The notes under the pieces were generated by a model, which ran no database searches, had not been told where the DNA came from, and saw only the letters and a program-made list of their open reading frames with translations. 64,000 nt of DNA from Bradyrhizobium prioriisuperbiae. GTDB lineage: Bacteria > Pseudomonadota > Alphaproteobacteria > Rhizobiales > Xanthobacteraceae. Of this stretch, positions 43,857 to 52,774 are shown piece by piece. The stretch covers positions 1,116,001 to 1,180,000 of the forward strand of contig NZ_CP135921.1 in assembly GCF_032397745.1 (NCBI RefSeq), written 5' to 3'. The stretch's first letter is position 1. Each line of letters opens with the position of its first letter. Position numbers and translations under genes: made by a program.

Positions 43857-45611
43857 ATGGCCTTTTCATTGTTCAGGAAGCCTGCCCCGACGGCGCCCGC
43901 GATGATGGCGGCCCCGGCGCCTGCCGCAGTGGCCGCAGAGATATCGCCCGCGGCATCGGGGAACGACTCAGCCGCGCAGATCCTGGAGCTGCTCGAGGTC
44001 GAACTGCAGGCCATGACGCGCCAGCTCGAGCGCGCCGCGACCTCAGTCGCCAGCGGCGCCCACTCCACGGCGGAAACCCTTGCCGCCATCCGTCAGCGGA
44101 CCGAGACCCTGACCGGGCGCACCAGCCAGGCCCACTCGACCGCGGAAACATTCGCCCAGGCCGCCGACAAATTCACCGATTCGGCGAGCGGCATCGGGGC
44201 CCAGGTCCGCGATGCCGGCAAGCTCGCCGATGACGCCGCCACCGCGGCACGGGAGGCCAGCCTCAATGTCGATCGCCTGCGCGAATCATCCGCCGCGATC
44301 GGCAACGTGGTCAATCTGATCGCCAGCATTGCCAAGCAGACCACCCTGCTCGCCCTGAACTCGACCATCGAGGCGGCCCGGGCGGGCGAAGCCGGCCGCG
44401 GCTTTGCCGTGGTGGCCTCCGAGGTCAAGGCGCTGGCGGTGCAGACCCAGAGCGCCACCGAAGAGATCAAGCAGAAGATCGACGCCCTGCAGCGGGATGC
44501 CGCCACCTCGATCGAGGCGGTGCATCGCATCTCCCAGGCGATCGACGCGATCCGCCCGGTGTTCGCCCATGTCAACGACGCAGTCGCCGAGCAAGGCACG
44601 ACGACCGACGACATGGCGCGCAACGCCGAGGCCACCTCCAGCTTCATCGTCTCGGTCGGCGACAGCGCCACCGATATCGACAGCGCGACCAAGGAAGCCG
44701 AGACCCATGGCGGCCGCGTCGCCGAAGCCGGGCAGAGCGTCCGCGCGCTGGTCGACAAGCTGAAGGCGCGCTGCGCGGTGCTGCTGAAGACCGACCCGAA
44801 CCGCGAGCGCAAGGACGAGCGGCTGCCCTGCCATCTGCCGATCATGATCCGGACCCGCACCGGCGAGATCAAGGGCAGCGTCTACGAAATCTCGCGGCAG
44901 AGCCTGATGATATCGGGTAACGGCATCACGGCCTTCGCGCCCGGCGAAACCGTACCGGTGTCCACCGACGACCTCGGCGCGTGCAAGCTGCGTCTGGTCG
45001 AGCACACGGACCTGGGCGCGCTGATGCGGTTTATCGATCCCGATCCCGAATTGCGGGAAAGGATCGAGGACGCGCTGTTCCGGATTCACGATGAGAATAC
45101 CGAGTGTGTGGCCCGGGCGATAGAGGCCGGGGCAAAGATCACCAAACGCTTCGAGGATGCCCTCGCCCGCGGCGCGGTCGGCGTCGACGACCTGTTCGAT
45201 ACGAGCTATGTACCGATCGCAGGGTCGGACCCGCAGCAATTCAGTACCAAATATCTCGGCTGGGCCGAACGCGTGCTGCCGGAGGTCCAGGAGGCGGTGC
45301 TCGCGATGGACCCGAGCATGGCGTTCTGCGCGACCGTCGACCGCAACGGCTACCTGCCGGTGCACAACAAGATCTATTCCCATCCGCAACGCCCCGGCGA
45401 CGCCGCCTGGAACATGGCCAATTGCCGCAACCGCCGCATCTTCAACGATCCCGCGGGCCTCGCCGCCGCACAAAACACCCGCGCCTATCTGATCCAGAGT
45501 TACCCGCGCGACATGGGCAACGGCGTCAAGATCCGGATGCGCGAGATCGACGTGCCGATCCGAATCGCCGGGCGACACTGGGGCGGGTTCAGGACGGCAT
45601 ATAAGCTTTAG
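43857..45611 (+). CDS. Soluble methyl-accepting chemotaxis-like protein with PilZ-like and C-terminal sensor-like regions
   Basis: 584 residues and no membrane helix or signal. Order: Ala/Pro-rich N-tail (1-35); MA signalling domain (~50-310) with the hairpin tip KQTTLLALNSTIEAARAGEAGRGFAVVASEVK; then a PilZ-like region (~318-400, starting RKDERLPCHLPIMIRTRTGE). The final ~160 residues (FDTSYVPIAGSDPQQFSTKYL to the end) hold conserved Trp/Asn/Arg positions and may be a ligand-binding domain. The signalling domain comes first and the sensor last, reversed from usual. No che gene is near. TTAAC half-sites are scattered upstream. Confidence 0.85.
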   Translation: MAFSLFRKPAPTAPAMMAAPAPAAVAAEISPAASGNDSAAQILELLEVELQAMTRQLERAATSVASGAHSTAETLAAIRQRTETLTGRTSQAHSTAETFAQAADKFTDSASGIGAQVRDAGKLADDAATAAREASLNVDRLRESSAAIGNVVNLIASIAKQTTLLALNSTIEAARAGEAGRGFAVVASEVKALAVQTQSATEEIKQKIDALQRDAATSIEAVHRISQAIDAIRPVFAHVNDAVAEQGTTTDDMARNAEATSSFIVSVGDSATDIDSATKEAETHGGRVAEAGQSVRALVDKLKARCAVLLKTDPNRERKDERLPCHLPIMIRTRTGEIKGSVYEISRQSLMISGNGITAFAPGETVPVSTDDLGACKLRLVEHTDLGALMRFIDPDPELRERIEDALFRIHDENTECVARAIEAGAKITKRFEDALARGAVGVDDLFDTSYVPIAGSDPQQFSTKYLGWAERVLPEVQEAVLAMDPSMAFCATVDRNGYLPVHNKIYSHPQRPGDAAWNMANCRNRRIFNDPAGLAAAQNTRAYLIQSYPRDMGNGVKIRMREIDVPIRIAGRHWGGFRTAYKL

Positions 45612-45688
45612 CCGCTTGGCATTTGCTCCTCAGACCCAAGATCAGCCGCGATCTGCAAAGCAGCATGTGTTGACGAAGGTCAATCGCA

Positions 45689-46144
45689 ATGTCTCACGAA
45701 GAGATCCCTATCCCGGAGGAAACACACGTCTCACTGGAATTTAAGCAGTCCGACCTCCCGGGATTCGCAACCGTTAATTCAGCGCTTCAAGGATTTGAGC
45801 CCAAGATCTTCTTCTCGTGGCACCTCTCCATCCTGATTGCTTGCGAGCAGCTTATGAACCACCGGCTTCCCTCTCCGGAAGAACAGAGCCTGCTCTACGA
45901 ATTTGAAAACAAACTTGATCCACTGATCAAAGCGAAGAGGAATGCTGTGTTCTTCGCCCGGGTCACGCACGATGCTTACAGAGTGCTCGTATGGCGTGTC
46001 CACAACCCGGAAATTGCCGATGCAATACTTCGCGAGATTTTGCGCAACAAAAAGTATCCACGCGAATTCGAGTATCGCATTGACGAAGATCCGAGATGGG
46101 AAAAAGCGGCTTGGTATTTGGACGGTATAGCCGTCAGGCATTAG
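45689..46144 (+). CDS. DUF695-like protein, low G+C
   Basis: 151 residues, acidic N-terminus, no signal or membrane segment. The C-terminal half (FFARVTHDAYRVLVWRVHNPEIADAILREIL and EDPRWEKAAWYLDG) resembles the DUF695 domain, whose function is unknown. G+C content and codon use are visibly lower than in neighbours, suggesting recent transfer. It converges on a frameshifted DUF4304 gene with only one base between the two stops. Confidence 0.65.
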   Translation: MSHEEIPIPEETHVSLEFKQSDLPGFATVNSALQGFEPKIFFSWHLSILIACEQLMNHRLPSPEEQSLLYEFENKLDPLIKAKRNAVFFARVTHDAYRVLVWRVHNPEIADAILREILRNKKYPREFEYRIDEDPRWEKAAWYLDGIAVRH

Positions 46145-46145
46145 C

Positions 46146-46777
46146 TCAGAGCAAATTCCCAGCCAGTTGCTCCCGGAGCCGCTCCGCAATGTACATTGCG
46201 GATACCTCCCAAGGCCTCCCAGAACAAGCATCCTCCAGCGCGCGAACGCGGTCTTCGCTTCTTCGATACGCTCCAAAGCCACAAGCAATCTCGCGAGATT
46301 GGATCGGCGTTCATATTCGGTCAGCCCTGGACCGCGATCCTGACGCCACAAAAGAATCAACGAGGCTGAGGAAGCCGCTTCGTCGATTCTCGGCAAAGCC
46401 TGCCCCATTAATCCTTCGACGATTTCATCGCATGTTGATCGCACGTCCCGTTCGTCACGCAAAGACCACCACACATCCGTCTGAGCCGGCAGCAAGCGTC
46501 CAAGGCGCTGGCGCCAATGGCAGCTCTCTGGCCGAAGCACTTTGGTGGCCGATGCCTCACTGAAAGCATCCGTGCGGAGCGCATCCACACTTATGCCCGT
46601 GTTAATCGTGAAGACAATCTCGTCTCCGCTGCTTTTCCGGTGCTTCTGAACTTGCAGAACGACGACGGTATCGTTCACTTTCCGAGAAAGAAGGCCATCA
46701 GCACCGACAAATCCCGCTGGCCAAAGATGTTTCACCAGACATTGCTTGAAATCTTTGAAGCTCTTGGCTGCTGACAC
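46146..46777 (-). pseudogene. DUF4304 gene with a single-base frameshift
   Basis: The GTG at 46777 starts SAAKSFKDFKQCLVKHLW...; VNDTVVVLQVQKHRKSSGDEIVFTINTGI is the DUF4304 signature, followed by DVWWSLRDERDV. Coding sense in this frame fades after EEAKTAFAR near 46243. One frame over it resumes as ALEDACSGRPWEVSAM...LREQLAGNLL and stops at 46146-46148, exactly where the convergent neighbour ends. One missing base in the GCGCGC run at 46235-46244 explains this. It could be a real lesion or a sequencing error. Confidence 0.7.
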
Positions 46778-46784
46778 AGTCTAC

Positions 46785-47606
46785 TTAGGACCAGAACGTC
46801 GGCTGTGTCTGCTCCAGCCGTCCGCCGAGGCGCACCGGGGCGACGCGGGTGGCGAGGCCGGTGGTGTCGTCGGTCTCGAGCGCAACGCCGCTCAGCGTTG
46901 CGGGGCCATTGGCCGGCTCGAAGCGCGCCGACGGGATGCCGGTGAGGAACCGCTGCAGCGGCTCTTCCTTCTGCATGCCGATCACCGAATCATAATCGCC
47001 GGTCATGCCGGCGTCGGTCATGTAGGCGGTGCCGCCGGTGAGGATCTGATAATCGCTGGTCGGGATGTGGGTATGGGTGCCGACCACCAGGCTGACGCGG
47101 CCGTCGCAGAAGTGCCCCATCGCCTGCTTCTCGCTCGATGCCTCGCCGTGGAAATCGACAATGATGGCGTCCGCCGCCTCGCGCAGTGGACACGCCTCCA
47201 GCTCACCATCAATCGCACGGAACGGATCGTTGAGCGGCTCCATGAAAATGCGACCCATGGCGTTGATGACCAGCGCGCGCTTGCCGCTCTTGGTATCGAT
47301 CAAGGCCGCGCCGCGGCCCGGCGTGCGCTTGGGAAAATTCAGCGGGCGGATCAGGCGCGGCGCACGTTCGATGAACACCAGCGCCTCTTTCTGATTCCAG
47401 GCATGGTTGCCGAGCGTCACCGCATCGGCGCCGGCGTCTATGAAATCCTGATAAATCGCCTCGGTGATGCCGAAGCCGCCGGCGGCGTTCTCGCCATTCA
47501 CCACAACCAGATCGAGCGTCCAGTCACGGATCAGGCCCGGCAGACGATCGGTAATCGCAGTGCGCCCGGTCTTGCCGACGACATCGCCAATAAACAGAAT
47601 CCGCAA
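46785..47606 (-). CDS. ymdB: YmdB-type calcineurin-like phosphoesterase
   Basis: 273 residues of the TIGR00282 family: MRILFIGDVVGKTGR, VVNGENAAGGFGIT, TLGNHAWNQKE, VDFHGEASSEKQAMG and VVGTHTHIPTSD carry the two-metal ligands. In Bacillus YmdB hydrolyses 2',3'- and 3',5'-cyclic nucleotides. It lies 1 nt after the 5-formyl-THF cyclo-ligase stop on the same strand, so they are co-transcribed. Confidence 0.93.
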   Translation of the reverse strand: MRILFIGDVVGKTGRTAITDRLPGLIRDWTLDLVVVNGENAAGGFGITEAIYQDFIDAGADAVTLGNHAWNQKEALVFIERAPRLIRPLNFPKRTPGRGAALIDTKSGKRALVINAMGRIFMEPLNDPFRAIDGELEACPLREAADAIIVDFHGEASSEKQAMGHFCDGRVSLVVGTHTHIPTSDYQILTGGTAYMTDAGMTGDYDSVIGMQKEEPLQRFLTGIPSARFEPANGPATLSGVALETDDTTGLATRVAPVRLGGRLEQTQPTFWS

Positions 47607-47607
47607 C

Positions 47608-48189
47608 TCAATGACCTCGTGTGTCGATGGTTTGGTGTTCGGTCACAATATAGTCGAGCCGCACGTCATGCGGCAATGCGGGAACGGCGGCTACCTGCTG
47701 CACGGAAAACGCCAGCCCTACCGCAACGATCGTCTTCATCCGGCGCAGTTGTTCGAACGTCCTGTCGTAATGACCCGCACCGTAGCCGATGCGATGGCCG
47801 GTGCGATCGAACGCCGCCAGCGGCACCAGCATGATGTCGGGCACCACGACCGGGGCATCGGCCGCAGGCTCGAAAATCCCCATTTGCCCGCGCACCATTG
47901 CCGTGCTTGGCGACCAGATCCGGAACAGCAGCGGCTGGTCGCGTGCGACGATCACCGGCAGCGCGAGCCGCGCTCCGCGTCGCGCGAGCGCCTCCATCAA
48001 CGGCCTCGGATCGAATTCGCTGCGGATCGGAGAATAGCCGGCGACGGCTTGGCCCGACGCCACTTCAAGGGGAAACGCACGTGCAGCCACAGCATCAGCT
48101 GCGGCAAAGCGCTGCTGGGTTGTCAGCGCGTCTCGCCGCGCCAGGGCGGCGGCGCGCAAATCGCGTTTTGTCGGAGAGAGACCGGTCAT
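47608..48189 (-). CDS. ygfA: 5-formyltetrahydrofolate cyclo-ligase
   Basis: 193 residues. KRDLRAAALARRDAL at the N-terminus, and near the end the ATP-binding signature VPLAAFDRTGHRIGYGAGHYDRT. It converts 5-formyl-THF to 5,10-methenyl-THF using ATP. It lies directly downstream of the 6S RNA and zapA, the linkage conserved across proteobacteria. Confidence 0.95.
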   Translation of the reverse strand: MTGLSPTKRDLRAAALARRDALTTQQRFAAADAVAARAFPLEVASGQAVAGYSPIRSEFDPRPLMEALARRGARLALPVIVARDQPLLFRIWSPSTAMVRGQMGIFEPAADAPVVVPDIMLVPLAAFDRTGHRIGYGAGHYDRTFEQLRRMKTIVAVGLAFSVQQVAAVPALPHDVRLDYIVTEHQTIDTRGH

Positions 48190-48244
48190 GCGGCGTTATA
48201 ACATGATCCGGAAAACCAGAATTAAGCGCGAAGCCACGATAACC

Positions 48245-48395
48245 GTTGAAGCGCTCGATCCCGGAGTTCCCTACGAAAGTAGGTGGGCGCCATATGACCG
48301 GGCCCACGGGCCCGGCCAGGGACAGCTCCCTTAAGGATCGATAAGGCCCCGGGGATATATGGCTCCTGACGAGAGACGCAGCTTCGCAGAGCCAA
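48245..48395 (-). ncRNA. ssrS: 6S RNA
   Basis: Between zapA and the 5-formyl-THF cyclo-ligase gene, the conserved ssrS locus. On the minus strand the RNA runs from about GGCTCTGCGAAGC to GGGATCGAGCGCTTC, ~150 nt. GAAGC/GCTTC can close the terminal stem, a long GC-rich hairpin CCGGGCCCGTGGGCCCGG lies in the middle, and CCACCTACTTTCGTAGG is typical of alphaproteobacterial 6S. It binds RNA polymerase holoenzyme in stationary phase. A -10-like TACATT lies a few bases upstream. Ends are approximate. Confidence 0.75.
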
Positions 48396-48502
48396 TGTAG
48401 CGATGATTGTGCGCGCTCGCCACCCATCCTGGCGCCTTTGCAACAAATTAGATTGATGGTTCGTCTCACCGGCTGCGGGCGCACTTCGCGTGCAAAGTCG
48501 TA

Positions 48503-48886
48503 TCACCCGATGGCGATGCCGCCGCCGAGCGTGCGGTTGAGGGTCTGCGACATTTTCTCCAGCCGCTCGGACGCCGAATTCAGCGCCAGCGAAATCGCCG
48601 ACTGCGTCGCCTTGGCGCGCTCGGACGCCGCATAACGCGCGTCCTGCAGGGCATTGAGCTGCTCTTCCAGACGCCCGATGCGCTGGTTGGCGTCGAGCAG
48701 TTCGTCGGCGATCGTCAATGCGGCCATCACGGTGAGCCGCGCATCGCCGATTTCGCCGAATTTGCCGCGCAGGCCCTCGACCCGGCTTTCCATGCTGTCG
48801 GCGAGCTGCAGCAGCCTGCGCTCCTGGCCCTCCTCGCACGCCATGCGATACTGACGGCCATTGATGGTGACATTGACGTGGCTCAT
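48503..48886 (-). CDS. zapA: Cell division protein ZapA
   Basis: 127 residues: N-terminal ZapA domain (MSHVNVTINGRQYRMACEEG, LLQLADSMESRV) and a long coiled coil (~60-115). It cross-links FtsZ filaments. The start overlaps the stop of the upstream DUF4164 gene by 4 nt. The 6S RNA follows ~110 nt after the stop. Confidence 0.93.
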   Translation of the reverse strand: MSHVNVTINGRQYRMACEEGQERRLLQLADSMESRVEGLRGKFGEIGDARLTVMAALTIADELLDANQRIGRLEEQLNALQDARYAASERAKATQSAISLALNSASERLEKMSQTLNRTLGGGIAIG

Positions 48887-49209
48887 GTCGGCTCCTCGTT
48901 GTCGATGACAGCGCGGATGGTTTCGATCGCGACGTCGAGCCGTTGCGACACCTCGCGATTGACGCGCTCGAGTTCACGCGAGCGCACCAGCGATCCGTCA
49001 AGTTCATTGGCGAGTCGCGAACGATCGGTGCCGAGCGCCTGGATACGCGCCGCCAGTTCATCTTCATCACGATCGGCTTCCCGCCGCCGCTCTACCGCCG
49101 CTTCCAGTGCGTCCAGCGCAGCCGCAAGCCGCCGCGTGGCGGCTTCGACCTCGCTGGGCCCGCTGTTGGCTTCCGCATTGGCGTAGCCGCTAGGTGGACG
49201 ATCGATCAT
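48883..49209 (-). CDS. DUF4164 family coiled-coil protein
   Basis: 108 residues, almost entirely one coiled coil (~20-95, ATRRLAAALDALEAAVERRRE). This small DUF4164-type gene commonly precedes zapA in Rhizobiales and may be a partner of it; a ZapB-like role is only inference. ATG at 49209 is chosen as the start of coding character; stop overlaps zapA. Confidence 0.85.
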   Translation of the reverse strand: MIDRPPSGYANAEANSGPSEVEAATRRLAAALDALEAAVERRREADRDEDELAARIQALGTDRSRLANELDGSLVRSRELERVNREVSQRLDVAIETIRAVIDNEEPT

Positions 49210-49430
49210 GCGCGCCCCGAAAGACTCCCTCTGAAAATCAGACGAGGCAATAAAGATCGTGCCTCGGCAAAGATTTAGCTGCCGAAATTTACAAACTACC
49301 GCAAGCCAGCGCAACGTTGCGCAGAAGCTATGCACCGCTAAGCGGAACAGACTGGGGGACTTCGGTGTCGATATCAGGCGTTGTGCTTGGACTCGACGGA
49401 TGCAGATGCTATTCCCCGGTTTCTGCGGAG

Positions 49431-49454
49431 ATATCCGCCCTTTGCGGCGGATAT
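49431..49454. promoter_or_regulatory. Stem-loop in the tkt leader
   Basis: ATATCCGCC (49431-49439) pairs perfectly with GGCGGATAT (49446-49454) around CTTTGC and is followed by a pyrimidine-rich TTCCTTTCC. It lies 59 nt before the tkt start, within a 303-nt gap (49210-49512) that otherwise shows nothing recognisable. It may act as an attenuator or mRNA-stability element. Confidence 0.4.
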
Positions 49455-49512
49455 TTCCTTTCCGCCCGCCATTCCACGGCGTTTTGCTTCATCTTCTGAC
49501 AGGCTGGTGCCC

Positions 49513-51501
49513 ATGACCGTCGATCATTCCCGTTTGGCCAACGCAGTTCGTGCGCTTTCCATGGACGGCGTCGAAAAAGCGAAGTCCGGTCATCCAGGCC
49601 TGCCGATGGGCGCCGCAGACGTGGCGACGGTGCTGTTCACCCAATTCCTGAAATTCGACGCCACCGACCCGAAATGGCCGGACCGCGACCGTTTCATCCT
49701 GTCGGCCGGCCACGGCTCCATGCTGCTGTATTCGTTGCTGTATCTAACCGGCAACGCGACCATGACGCTGGACCAGTTGAAGAATTTCCGCCAGCTGGGG
49801 TCGCTGACGCCGGGCCATCCGGAGAATTTCCACACCCCGGGGGTCGAAACCACCACCGGCCCGCTCGGCCAGGGTATCGCCACCGCGGTCGGCTTCGCTC
49901 TGGGCGAACGCATGCTCGCGGCCGAATTCGGCAACGAGGTGGTCGATCACTACACCTATGTGCTGTGCTCCGACGGCGACCTGATGGAGGGCATCAGCCA
50001 CGAAGCGATGGCGATGGCCGGCCATCTCAAGCTGTCGAAGCTGATTTTTCTCTATGACGACAACGGCATCTCCATCGACGGACCGCTGACCCTGACCGAC
50101 AGTGTCGACCAGGTGGCGCGCTTCAAGGCCCATGGCTGGAATGCGGTCCAGATCGACGGTCACGATCCCAAGGCGATTGCCGACGCAATCACGCAGGCGC
50201 AAAAGTCCGACCGGCCCTCGCTGATCGCCTGCAAGACCACCATCGGATTCGGCGCCCCGACGCGGGCCGGCACCTCCAAGGCGCACGGCGAACCGCTCGG
50301 TGCCGAGGAACTGGCCGGCGCCAAGAAGGCGCTGGGCTGGAATTACGGCCCGTTCGAGGTTCCTGACGATGTGCTGGACGCCTGGCGTGCCGTCGGCAAG
50401 CGCGGTGAAGGCGCCCACACCGACTGGCGCAAGCGTTTCGAGGCGCTCGCCGCCGACAAGCGTGGCGAATTCCAGCGCCGCGTGATCGATCGCAAGCGTC
50501 CCAGCAGCCTCGACGCCACCGTGGCCAAATTGAAGGAAAAGCTGGTCGCTGAGGCACCGACAGTTGCCACCCGCAAGGCCAGCGAAATGGCGCTGGAAGC
50601 GCTGGTCAATGAGGTCCCGGAATTGCTGCTGGGATCCGCCGACCTCACGCCCTCGAACAACACCCGCACCAAGGGCCTGAAGGAAATTGGCCCGGGACAG
50701 TTCGCTGGGCGCTACATCCATTATGGCATTCGCGAAATGGGCATGGCGGCGGCCATGAACGGCCTTGCCATCCATGGCGGTTATGCACCGGCCGGCGGCA
50801 CTTTCCTCTGCTTCACCGATTATGCCCGCGGCGCCATGCGCATCTCGGCGCTGTCGCGCACCCCGGTGGTCTACGTGATGACCCACGATTCGATCGGCCT
50901 GGGCGAAGACGGGCCGACCCACCAGCCGGTGGAACATCTGGCATCGCTACGCGCGATGCCGAACATGCGGGTGCTGCGGCCCGCCGACGCGGTGGAAACC
51001 GCGGAATGCTGGCAGATCGCGCTGGAACGCACCGACGGACCGACGGTCTTGGCGCTGTCGCGCCAAAACCTGCCGCCGCTGCGGACCACCAACAGCACCG
51101 CGAATCTCAGCGCGGCCGGCGCCTATGAACTGGTCGCCGCTGACGGAGAGGCCGAAGTCTCACTGTTCGCGACCGGCTCGGAAGTCTCACTCGCGGTCGA
51201 AGCCCAGAAGCTACTCGTGGCACGCGGCATCAAGGCCCGCGTGGTCTCGGTCCCCAGCCTGGAACTTCTGCTGGGCGCCACCGAGACAGCCCGCGGCGCC
51301 ATCATCGGCAAAGCACCGGTCAAGGTGGCCATCGAAGCCGCCGTGCGCTTCGGCTGGGACGGTGTCATCGGCCACGATGGAATCTTCATCGGCATGCACG
51401 GATTTGGCGAAAGCGCCCCGGCCAAGGACCTGTACAAGCACTTCGGCATCACGGCAGAAGCCGCGGCCGACGCTGCAGCCGCGCGGCTGGGCCGCAAATA
51501 A
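49513..51501 (+). CDS. tkt: Transketolase
   Basis: 662 residues, normal length. ThDP-binding [32 protein letters not shown] (about 155-186), transketolase pyrimidine domain with [20 protein letters not shown], and the C-terminal domain. It moves two-carbon units in the pentose phosphate or Calvin pathway. ATG at 49513 matches family N-termini ([17 protein letters not shown]). First gene of a plus-strand run tkt-gap-pgk-fba, each followed by a stem-loop or gap. Confidence 0.97.
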   Translation: MTVDHSRLANAVRALSMDGVEKAKSGHPGLPMGAADVATVLFTQFLKFDATDPKWPDRDRFILSAGHGSMLLYSLLYLTGNATMTLDQLKNFRQLGSLTPGHPENFHTPGVETTTGPLGQGIATAVGFALGERMLAAEFGNEVVDHYTYVLCSDGDLMEGISHEAMAMAGHLKLSKLIFLYDDNGISIDGPLTLTDSVDQVARFKAHGWNAVQIDGHDPKAIADAITQAQKSDRPSLIACKTTIGFGAPTRAGTSKAHGEPLGAEELAGAKKALGWNYGPFEVPDDVLDAWRAVGKRGEGAHTDWRKRFEALAADKRGEFQRRVIDRKRPSSLDATVAKLKEKLVAEAPTVATRKASEMALEALVNEVPELLLGSADLTPSNNTRTKGLKEIGPGQFAGRYIHYGIREMGMAAAMNGLAIHGGYAPAGGTFLCFTDYARGAMRISALSRTPVVYVMTHDSIGLGEDGPTHQPVEHLASLRAMPNMRVLRPADAVETAECWQIALERTDGPTVLALSRQNLPPLRTTNSTANLSAAGAYELVAADGEAEVSLFATGSEVSLAVEAQKLLVARGIKARVVSVPSLELLLGATETARGAIIGKAPVKVAIEAAVRFGWDGVIGHDGIFIGMHGFGESAPAKDLYKHFGITAEAAADAAAARLGRK

Positions 51502-51560
51502 CACAGTCGGGTAACACCCTTGGGGCAAAGCCCGGAGGCATGCTTGGCGGAAGCCCCTCC

Positions 51561-51586
51561 ATGTTCCGATAAACCTTTCGGAACAT
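51561..51586. terminator. Stem-loop between tkt and gap
   Basis: ATGTTCCGA (51561-51569) pairs with TCGGAACAT (51578-51586), 8-nt loop. It is only weakly T-rich downstream (TTGGAACTTCTT). It could be a terminator for tkt or an operator/stability element for gap, whose start is 88 nt further. Confidence 0.45.
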
Positions 51587-51673
51587 TGGAACTTCTTATG
51601 CATTGCAACACGGGGCCATTCGGGGCAAAAAACGCCGCATAAACCCCCATCTTGAGAACAAGGAGATCAGTGA

Positions 51674-52681
51674 ATGGCAATCCGGGTCGCGATCAATGGG
51701 TTTGGCCGCATCGGCCGCAACGTCCTGCGGGCGATTTATGAAGCCAAGCGCACGGATATCGAGGTCATTGCAGTCAACGATCTCGGTCCGGTCGAGACCA
51801 ACGCCCATTTGCTGCGCTTTGACTCCGTGCACGGCCGCTTCCCCGGCGAAGTGACGGTCGACGGCGATTCGATCGATATCGGCCGCGGCAAGATCAAGGT
51901 GACCGCGGTCCGCGATCCCTCGACGCTGCCCTGGAAGGAGCTCGGCATCGATATCGCGCTGGAATGCACCGGCATCTTCAGCGCCAAGGCCAAGGCCTCC
52001 GCCCATCTGACCGCCGGCGCCAAGCGCGTGCTGGTCTCGGCCCCGTCCGACGGCGCCGATGCGACCATCGTGTACGGTGTCAACCACGACAAGCTGAGCA
52101 AGGAGCACCTGGTGGTCTCCAACGGTTCCTGCACCACCAACTGCCTGGCACCGGTGGCCAAGGTGCTGAACGACACCGTCGGCATCGAAACCGGCTTCAT
52201 GACCACGATCCACGCCTACACCGGCGACCAGCCGACGCTGGATACCATGCACAGCGATCTCTATCGCGCCCGTGCAGCGGGGCTTTCGATGATCCCGACC
52301 TCGACCGGCGCCGCCAAGGCGATCGGCCTGGTGCTGCCCGAGCTGAACGGCAAGCTGGACGGCGTCTCGATCCGCGTTCCCTCTCCGAACGTCTCGGTGA
52401 TCGATCTCAAGATCGTCGCCAAGAAAACCACCACCAAGGAAGAGATCAACGAAGCGATCAAGCGGGCGGCGGCCCAGGAGCTGAAAGGCATCCTCGGCAC
52501 CACCAGCCACCCCAACGTCTCGATCGACTTCAATCACGATCCGCACTCCGCCACCTTCGCCTTCGACCAGACCAAGGTGCAGGGCGGAACGCTGGTGCGC
52601 GTGCTGGCGTGGTACGACAATGAATGGGGCTTCTCCAACCGCATGGCCGACACGGCCGTCGCGATTGGCAAGCTGATCTGA
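51674..52681 (+). CDS. gap: Type I glyceraldehyde-3-phosphate dehydrogenase
   Basis: 335 residues. Rossmann NAD-binding [20 protein letters not shown], catalytic Cys in [17 protein letters not shown] (~150-166), and [11 protein letters not shown]. Phosphorylating GAPDH of glycolysis/gluconeogenesis. ATG at 51674 follows AAGGAG. The mid-size gap and terminator to pgk suggest separate control of the two. Confidence 0.98.
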   Translation: MAIRVAINGFGRIGRNVLRAIYEAKRTDIEVIAVNDLGPVETNAHLLRFDSVHGRFPGEVTVDGDSIDIGRGKIKVTAVRDPSTLPWKELGIDIALECTGIFSAKAKASAHLTAGAKRVLVSAPSDGADATIVYGVNHDKLSKEHLVVSNGSCTTNCLAPVAKVLNDTVGIETGFMTTIHAYTGDQPTLDTMHSDLYRARAAGLSMIPTSTGAAKAIGLVLPELNGKLDGVSIRVPSPNVSVIDLKIVAKKTTTKEEINEAIKRAAAQELKGILGTTSHPNVSIDFNHDPHSATFAFDQTKVQGGTLVRVLAWYDNEWGFSNRMADTAVAIGKLI

Positions 52682-52693
52682 CGAGACCAGAAG

Positions 52694-52730
52694 ATGTCCG
52701 GTGCGCCCCCAGCCACCGGACATTTCTCTT
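52694..52730 (+). terminator. Intrinsic terminator after gap
   Basis: A perfect 10-bp stem ATGTCCGGTG (52694-52703) / CACCGGACAT (52714-52723) with a 10-nt loop, followed by TTCTCTTTGTT. Located 12 nt after the gap stop and ~50 nt before pgk. Confidence 0.8.
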
Positions 52731-52774
52731 TGTTAGGCTCTTTTTAGAACCGCAAGATTCAGGGCGTGGTGAGT

